Shown in pieces: positions 58,957 through 64,000 of a stretch of DNA of 64,000 nucleotides. Position numbers and translations under genes: made by a program. Source of the stretch: Streptomyces sp. DH24 (GTDB lineage: Bacteria; Actinomycetota; Actinomycetes; Streptomycetales; Streptomycetaceae). Each line of letters opens with the position of its first letter. Position 1 is the stretch's first letter. The stretch spans positions 62,001 through 126,000 of the forward strand of contig NZ_JARVKW010000012.1 in the NCBI RefSeq assembly GCF_029813775.1, in the 5' to 3' direction. Under the pieces are notes generated by a model, which made no database searches, had not been told where the DNA came from, and worked only from the letters and a program-made list of their open reading frames with translations.

Positions 58957-58991
58957 GAAGCCCGGGTCGGCGTAGCTGATCCGGGTTTTTT
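58957..58991 (+). terminator. Terminator after tRNA-Thr
   Basis: Stem CCCGG/CCGGG (58961-58965 with 58981-58985) followed by TTTTTT at 58986-58991. Confidence 0.75.
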
Positions 58992-59005
58992 CTTGGCCTC
59001 CGCCC

Positions 59006-60688
59006 TCACTTCGCGTCCGCGTAGCACGTCACCACCGCTGTCGTGAACGGGAAGCGGACCGGGGTGTCGCCGAAGGTGAGGCGGGCGGCCAGGTGGGCTG
59101 CTTCGCGGATGGCCTCGGCGATGGTTTCGGCCTCCTCCTCGGGGCAGTGGACGATCACCTCGTCGTGCTGGAAGAAGACCAGTTCCGCCGCCATGGAGGC
59201 GCAGGTCCGGCGCAGTGCCGCGAGGAGCAGCAGGGTCCAGTCGGCGGCGCTGCCCTGGACGACGAAGTTGCGGGCGAAGCGGCCGCGGGCGCGGGCGTTG
59301 GTGGAGGCGTAGCCGGGGACCCACTGCTGGGTTTCCGGGCCGTCCTCCGGGGTGGGGATGCCGGCCTCCTCCGTGGCGTCGGCGGTGCGGGCCGCGGGTG
59401 GGCAGGTCCGGCCGAGCCAGGTCCGCACCAGCCGTCCCTCCTCGCCGGCCCGTGCCGCGTCGTCCACGTAGGCCACCGCCTTGGGGAAGCGGCGTCTGAG
59501 CGCGGCGAGGTTCTTCAGGCCGTCGCCGGACGTCTGGCCGTAGACCGCGCCGAGCACGGCGAGCTTGGCCTGGGCGCGGTCGCCGGAGAAGGCGCGGTCC
59601 GACACCGACTGGTAGAGGTCGGTCTCGCGGGCCGCGACCTCCATCAGGCCGGGGTCGCGGGAGATCGCCGCGAGTACGCGTGGCTCCATCTGGTCGGCGT
59701 CGGCGACGACCAGCCGCCAGCCCGGGTCGGCGACGACGGCCCGGCGGATCACCTTGGGGATCTGCAGGCCGCCCCCGCCGTTGGTGACCCAGCGGCCGGT
59801 GACCGTGCCGCCCGCGAGGAACTCCGGGCGGAACCGGCCGTCGCGCACCCAGTCCTGCAGCCAGGACCAGCCGTGGGCCACCCAGATCCGGTACAGCTTC
59901 TTGTACTCGACGAGCGGTTTCACGGCCGGGTGGTCGACCGACTCCAGTTCCCAGCGGCGGGTCGAGGCGACCTTGATCCCGGCCTGCGAGAACGCCTTGA
60001 CCACGTCGGCCGGCAGGTCCGGCCGCACCCGGCGCCCGAACGCGGCCGACACCTCCTCCGCCAGTTCGGCCAGCCGGCGCGGTTCGCCGCCGCCCGCGTA
60101 CCGTTCGCCGAGCAGTTCGTGCAGCACCTCGCGGTGCACCTCGGCGCTCCACGGCAGCCCGGCGTGGTTCATCTCCGCGGCGACCAGCATTCCCGCCGAC
60201 TCGGCGGCGGTCAGGAGCCGCATCCGGTCCGGGTGCTCGGCCCGGTCGTGCCGCCGCTGCTGCTCGGCGTACACCTCGGCCAGGTCGGTCAGCGGTACGT
60301 GAACGGCCTGCGGCTCGAACAGCGGGGACTGGGCGCCCGGTTCGGCGGACCGCTGGGGCGGGTCGGGCGGCACGGGTCCGCCGCGCAGCCGGGCCAGGGC
60401 GGCCGCGGCCGACCGGGGCTCGCCGTGCCGGCCCTCGTGGCCGAGCAGCAGCGTCTCGGCGTCCTCGATGTCGTAGCACCGCTCTGTTCGCACCCCCGCG
60501 GCGAGCAGGCGCGGGTACACCTCGGCCGTCGAGCGCCACACCCAGCGCGTGACGTCCGGGCGGCTCCGGACGGCGGCCACGAGGTCCGGCTCGCGCATCA
60601 CCGGACCGACGGGCAGCCCGTCCGAACCGAGGGGGGCGAGCTCGGCGCCACCACCCTCGGTCGGGACGAGCGCCCACCGACCGGTCAT
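59006..60688 (-). CDS. Family-A DNA polymerase-like protein (3'-5' exonuclease/polymerase type), 560 aa
   Basis: ATG at 60688 is taken (TTG at 60718 is possible). Polymerase motif A LVVADADQMEPRVLAAIS, the finger helix region AKLAVLGAVYGQTSGDGLKN, and motif C ELVFFQHDEVIVHCPEEEAE are clear. The N-terminal part is only a weak exonuclease relic (RWALVPTEGGGAELAPL...TERCYDIEDAETLLL). Probably an accessory repair polymerase alongside the normal Pol I. Confidence 0.82.
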   Translation of the reverse strand: MTGRWALVPTEGGGAELAPLGSDGLPVGPVMREPDLVAAVRSRPDVTRWVWRSTAEVYPRLLAAGVRTERCYDIEDAETLLLGHEGRHGEPRSAAAALARLRGGPVPPDPPQRSAEPGAQSPLFEPQAVHVPLTDLAEVYAEQQRRHDRAEHPDRMRLLTAAESAGMLVAAEMNHAGLPWSAEVHREVLHELLGERYAGGGEPRRLAELAEEVSAAFGRRVRPDLPADVVKAFSQAGIKVASTRRWELESVDHPAVKPLVEYKKLYRIWVAHGWSWLQDWVRDGRFRPEFLAGGTVTGRWVTNGGGGLQIPKVIRRAVVADPGWRLVVADADQMEPRVLAAISRDPGLMEVAARETDLYQSVSDRAFSGDRAQAKLAVLGAVYGQTSGDGLKNLAALRRRFPKAVAYVDDAARAGEEGRLVRTWLGRTCPPAARTADATEEAGIPTPEDGPETQQWVPGYASTNARARGRFARNFVVQGSAADWTLLLLAALRRTCASMAAELVFFQHDEVIVHCPEEEAETIAEAIREAAHLAARLTFGDTPVRFPFTTAVVTCYADAK

Positions 60689-60740
60689 GTCCGCGAGTGT
60701 CGCAGGGGGGTCTGACAACGGGCCGGGTCACCGGGCATGC

Positions 60741-60792
60741 TGCCTTTGCCTTTGCCTTTGCCTTTGCCTTTGCCGGTGCCGGTGCCGGTGCC
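60741..60792. repeat. Hexanucleotide microsatellite TGCCTT/TGCCGG
   Basis: TGCCTT five times (60741-60770), then TGCCGG three times (60771-60788) and a last TGCC. It lies in the gap between two minus-strand genes, between the Clp-N gene's stop (60814) and the polymerase start. Confidence 0.85.
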
Positions 60793-60813
60793 TTCGGCGG
60801 GCGGCAGCCGTCC

Positions 60814-61584
60814 TCAGTCCTTGTCCCTTTCTTCGGCCGTTTCCGCCCCGTCCGGGTCCGGCTTCGTGGTCTGCAGGAACTGGGAGAGCAGCGCCGTGAC
60901 GTGGTCCTCCACCGCCTGCTTGGTGACGCCGAGGCCTGCCAGGACGCCTTCGCCGTTCTCGTGTTCCAGCAGGGCCAGCAGGATGTGCTCGGTGCCGATG
61001 TAGTTGTGGCCGAGGCGCAGGGCCTCGCGGAACGTCAGCTCCAGGACCTTCTTGGCCGCGGAGCCGTACGGCACCAGTTCCGGGACCTGTTCGACGGCCG
61101 GCGGGAGCGCGGCGGTCGCGGCCTCGCGCACCGACTCCAGGCTCACGCCCAGCGCGACGAGCGTCTTGGCCGCGAGCCCGTCGGGGTCGGCGAGCAGGCC
61201 GAGGACGAGATGCTCGGGCAGGCCCTCGGCGTTGCCCGCCGTCTTCGAGACGTTGTGGGCGGCCATGACCGCCTCGCGGGCCCGGGGCGTGTAGCGGTTG
61301 AAGCCCTGGTTCGGGTCGAGGTCGGTGGACTCCTTCGGCACGAAGCGCTTCTGCGCCGCCTGCCGCGTGACGCCCATGCTCTTGCCGATGTCCGTCCAGG
61401 AGGCGCCCGAGCGACGGGCCTGGTCGACGAAGTGGCCGATCAGGTGATCGGCGACCTCTCCGAGGTGGTCGGCGGCGATGACCGCGTCCTGGAGCTGTTC
61501 GAGGGGCTCGGTGTGGACCTTCTTGATGGCCGCGATGAGGTCGTCGAGCCGTACGGATGACGTGAGGGAAGAGTTCGTCGTCAT
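60814..61584 (-). CDS. Clp N-terminal-domain protein with HTH, 256 aa
   Basis: An N-terminal helical part with an HTH (SGASWTDIGKSMGVTRQAAQ) at about 60-80, then two Clp_N repeats: FNRYTPRAREAVMAAHNVSK, GLPEHLVLGLLADPDGLAAK and LELTFREALRLGHNYIGTEH, ILLALLEHENGEGVLAGLGV. No AAA+ motor. It could bind proteins like a ClpC/ClpA adaptor or act as a DNA-bound regulator. Its promoter overlaps twin GTTGAC palindromes, suggesting self-regulation. Confidence 0.78.
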   Translation of the reverse strand: MTTNSSLTSSVRLDDLIAAIKKVHTEPLEQLQDAVIAADHLGEVADHLIGHFVDQARRSGASWTDIGKSMGVTRQAAQKRFVPKESTDLDPNQGFNRYTPRAREAVMAAHNVSKTAGNAEGLPEHLVLGLLADPDGLAAKTLVALGVSLESVREAATAALPPAVEQVPELVPYGSAAKKVLELTFREALRLGHNYIGTEHILLALLEHENGEGVLAGLGVTKQAVEDHVTALLSQFLQTTKPDPDGAETAEERDKD

Positions 61585-61586
61585 GT

Positions 61587-61632
61587 GTCAACCGTAGGTT
61601 GACAGTCCGAGGGATGTCAACCGCGAGTTGAC
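61587..61632 (-). promoter_or_regulatory. Promoter with two operator palindromes upstream of the Clp-N/HTH gene
   Basis: Minus strand: TTGACA (-35, 61620-61615), 18 bp, TACGGT (-10, 61596-61591), then TGACAC and the ATG at 61584, so the message is nearly leaderless. Palindromes GTCAACCGTAGGTTGAC (61587-61603, perfect) and GTCAACCGCGAGTTGAC (61616-61632, outer 6 bp each side) are 29 bp apart and overlap -10 and -35. Confidence 0.8.
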
Positions 61633-61728
61633 ATGGATCGGGGGGACTCCGTCCGTGCACGTCGCGGGGGCGCGCTCGCGCCGGGTGGCCGCGTCGGCCC
61701 CCGCCCGGCCACGTGGCACCATCGCCCG

Positions 61729-62841
61729 GTGAGTACCACCAGCACCGTCGAACGCGCCCTGCGGGCCGCCCTCTACGACTCCGCCGACGCGTCCCTGGAC
61801 ACCGCCGCCTCGCTGCTCGCCGCGGACCCGGACGCGGACGCCGAACTCGCCCGGCGCGGTGAGGAGTTCGTCGCGACGGCCTGGCGGCGCGGCTGGCAGC
61901 CCGCCGACCTCGTACGGATCGTGCGCCGCGAGCTGGACGACGTACACGTACGGCTGGTGTCGGCGCTGATCCGGGCGCAGGCACCGCACGACCGGCCGCG
62001 CGGGCGCCGCTGGACCGCCCAGCTCGGCGGGCTGACCGACGAGGCGCCGCCCCGCACCGACCGCTTCACGCACGCCACCACGGTGCTGGAGCTGTACCGG
62101 CTGCTGCTGCGGCTGCCCGGCCTCGAACCGCTGGAGGAATCCGTGGACGAGCCGGCCCGTGGGCGCCGGCCGGAGTCCCGCGCGCTCACCCGCATCCGCG
62201 CCCTGCTCGCCAAGGCGGAAGCCACCGGATACCCCGAGGAGGCGGAGGCGCTCAGCGCGAAGGCGCAGGAGCTGATGGCCCGGCACAGCATCGACGCGGC
62301 GCTGCTGTCCGCCGGGGCGCCCTCGCCCGACGCGCCCGGCGCCTGCCGGATCGGTGTGGAACCGCCGTACGAGCAGGCCAAGGCGGTGCTGCTGGACGCG
62401 GTCGCCGGCGCGAACCACTGCCGTGCCGTGTGGAACGAGGACCTCTGCTTCTCCACGGTCGTCGGTTTCGAGGCCGACCTGGAGGTGGTCGAACTCCTCT
62501 ACACCTCGCTGCTCGTGCAGGACCAGACCGCGATGACCAGGGCGGAGGCCGCGCAGCGGGCCGGCGGACGCAAGCGGACCAAGGCCTTCCGGCAAGCCTT
62601 CCTCGCCGCGTACGCCCATCGCGTCGGCACCCGGCTCCAGGCCGCCGCCGAGACCCAGGTGACCGACGACCTGCTGCCGGTCCTCGCCTCCCGCGAGGTC
62701 GCGGTCACCGGCCGGCTGGACAGCATGTTCCCGGAGACGACCACGACCCGGCTGCGCGGCGCACGTGACGAGGCGGGCTGGACGGAGGGCGCCCGAGCGG
62801 CCGACCGCGCGGAGGTCAGACCACGCCCGCACCTGCGTTGA
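61729..62841 (+). CDS. DUF2786-domain protein, 370 aa
   Basis: GTG at 61729 gives VSTTSTVERALRAALYDSAD. The DUF2786 motif is LTRIRALLAKAEATGYPEEA, EALSAKAQELMARHSIDAAL; then DQTAMTRAEAAQRAGGRKRT, KAFRQAFLAAYAHRVGTRLQ. N-terminal 150 residues are helical with FVATAWRRGWQPADLVRIVR. Function unknown; related proteins are coded in many actinobacteria and phages. Confidence 0.78.
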   Translation: MSTTSTVERALRAALYDSADASLDTAASLLAADPDADAELARRGEEFVATAWRRGWQPADLVRIVRRELDDVHVRLVSALIRAQAPHDRPRGRRWTAQLGGLTDEAPPRTDRFTHATTVLELYRLLLRLPGLEPLEESVDEPARGRRPESRALTRIRALLAKAEATGYPEEAEALSAKAQELMARHSIDAALLSAGAPSPDAPGACRIGVEPPYEQAKAVLLDAVAGANHCRAVWNEDLCFSTVVGFEADLEVVELLYTSLLVQDQTAMTRAEAAQRAGGRKRTKAFRQAFLAAYAHRVGTRLQAAAETQVTDDLLPVLASREVAVTGRLDSMFPETTTTRLRGARDEAGWTEGARAADRAEVRPRPHLR

Positions 62842-62916
62842 CGGTGCCGTCCGCCTGTCCGGACGGGCCTGCGGTCACGGCCGTCCGCCCGCCCCGGCCT
62901 GCGGTGTCGAGAACGC

Positions 62917-63447
62917 TCAGTCCCCGGCCTGCTGGAAGGCGCCCACGGAGATGTCGGCGGCGCTCGTGCCGGCGATCGGGCCGTACGTCCACGGGAAGCC
63001 GCGGTCGTCGGAGTCGCCGGGCAGCGTGATCTTCAGGGTGTCGGCCGCGAGGCTGTCCGCGGCGCCCTCCTCACCGCGCACGTACGTGATCGTGAACGAC
63101 GCGGACTGTCCCTCGGCGAGCGTCAGCTTCTGCGCCTTGGCGCCCTGCTGCGCGGGGACCTCGACGGACTCGCTGCCGGTCGAGACATCCACGCCGGGCA
63201 GGCCGTCCAGGGTGCAACTGGCGCCCTTGTTCGTGATGTTGACGGGGATGTTGCCGGTGTCCCCGGCGGCGGGCGCGGCGTTCGCGGGGCCGACCTCGAC
63301 ATCGACCTCGCCGATCCGGCAGGCCGTACCGCCCCCGGTCGTGGCTGCCGCCTTGCCGTCGCCCTCACCGCCGTCGCCCCCGCTGCCGCAGGCGGTGAGG
63401 AGGAGGGCCGCGGTGAAGGCGGTGACGGTGATCGCCGTGGTGCGCAT
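62917..63447 (-). CDS. Secreted lipoprotein, DUF4232-like, 176 aa
   Basis: MRTTAITVTAFTAALLLTAC has a lipobox LTAC at 17-20. After a Gly/Ser linker comes a beta-sandwich of about 130 residues: CRIGEVDVEVGPANAAPAAG, IPVNITNKGASCTLDGLPGV, FTITYVRGEEGAADSLAADT, with one disulfide-like Cys pair. DUF4232 proteins are common exported proteins in Streptomyces of unknown role. Confidence 0.8.
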   Translation of the reverse strand: MRTTAITVTAFTAALLLTACGSGGDGGEGDGKAAATTGGGTACRIGEVDVEVGPANAAPAAGDTGNIPVNITNKGASCTLDGLPGVDVSTGSESVEVPAQQGAKAQKLTLAEGQSASFTITYVRGEEGAADSLAADTLKITLPGDSDDRGFPWTYGPIAGTSAADISVGAFQQAGD

Positions 63448-63548
63448 GAGAGGTCCCCAGGGTGCTCGGTCGTTGACGGTGCCCGTGGATCATCACGCAC
63501 CGGGCGGTGGACCGGTCGCCCGGGTCCGCCGAAACGCCGTCGGCGGCT

Positions 63549-64000
63549 CTACGACCCCAGCCCCGCCGTGGGCAGCCCCGTCGGCAGCTTCCCGCCCTCG
63601 GACCTGGTGTACGTCTCCTCGCCGAGGGTTCCCTGCCAGGTCACCGTCAGCTTCGTCGCGTTCACGGTGCCGACCGTGCCGTTGGACCGGTCCTTGTCGC
63701 CGTCCGCGCACTTGAGACGGATCGACTGCTCCTCGGCGGTGCCGCTGCACACGGTGCCGCCCGTCGCGAACAGCCCGGCCTGCGTGCCGTTGATCACCAG
63801 GGCCACGGCCTTGCCGTCGGTCGTGGCGAGCCAGCTGCCCTCCAGCCCGCCGGGGGTGGCGGACGCCGACGCGCCGTCACTCGCGCCGCCGTCGCCGTCG
63901 CCGGCGGGCGCCGATGCGGAGGGTGTGTCCGACGCCTTGTCGGCGCCGCCGCCGTCACCGCCGTCGCTGCACGCGGTCAGCGCGAGCGCGCCGGCCAGCC
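63549..64000 (-). CDS. Secreted lipoprotein (partial, N-terminus beyond the right edge), at least 149 aa
   Basis: Reads from the edge LAGALALTACSDGGDGGGAD, so a lipobox LTAC is just inside the window and only the first signal residues are missing. A Ser/Ala/Gly linker leads to GSWLATTDGKAVALVINGTQ, AGLFATGGTVCSGTAEEQSI, TVTWQGTLGEETYTRSEGGK, a small beta domain. Same strand as its DUF4232-like neighbour and probably related in role. Confidence 0.78.
   Translation of the reverse strand, partial: LAGALALTACSDGGDGGGADKASDTPSASAPAGDGDGGASDGASASATPGGLEGSWLATTDGKAVALVINGTQAGLFATGGTVCSGTAEEQSIRLKCADGDKDRSNGTVGTVNATKLTVTWQGTLGEETYTRSEGGKLPTGLPTAGLGS

Overview
The window is high-GC actinobacterial DNA from a Streptomyces chromosome. 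The right part (about 35.87-64.0 kb) carries, in order, tadA(3' end)-tadB-tadC-pilins, a DEAD/DEAH helicase, bldG and its anti-sigma partner, hppA, topA, a membrane-fused tmk, holB, an exported peptidase and tRNA-Thr(CGT). From memory this matches the S. coelicolor block around SCO3539-SCO3558. GTG/TTG starts and GC-rich codon use agree.

Positions 1 to about 35.87 kb are an integrated element that runs off the left edge. Read leftwards from its right end it has: a large serine integrase next to the right attachment junction; an HNH-type gene; a divergent XRE/HTH immunity switch with a recognisable promoter; a replication block (TOPRIM primase, DUF3987 protein, SSB); a transfer-like block (HTH protein, GGDEF protein, DUF6907-like protein, DUF2637-like membrane protein, small membrane proteins, stand-alone RapZ C-terminal domain, TraB/FtsK translocase, excisionase-like HTH); a lipoprotein, a packaging-type HNH nuclease and a P-loop kinase-like protein; then a complete HK97-type siphovirus late operon (terminases, portal, protease, capsid, connectors, tail tube, tail chaperone with a -1 frameshift, tape measure, baseplate and fibre proteins, PGRP endolysin cut by the window edge). 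Nearly all of it reads on the minus strand, with many ATGA/GTGA overlaps.

The element therefore joins a full phage particle module to genes typical of actinomycete integrative conjugative elements (AICEs). It sits inside the host tadA gene at the codons of the Walker A loop (GKTTLL), so the Tad pilus ATPase is split and only its C-terminal half lies in this window; excision should restore it.

Right of the junction the host genes look intact. The Tad genes form a tightly overlapping operon; bldG and its anti-sigma gene follow; hppA, an unnamed lipoprotein, a methyltransferase, topA, tmk-fusion, holB and peptidase run rightwards, separated by several strong hairpins. The far right has a family-A DNA polymerase-like gene, a Clp-N/HTH protein with twin operator palindromes, a DUF2786 protein and two lipoproteins, the last cut by the edge.
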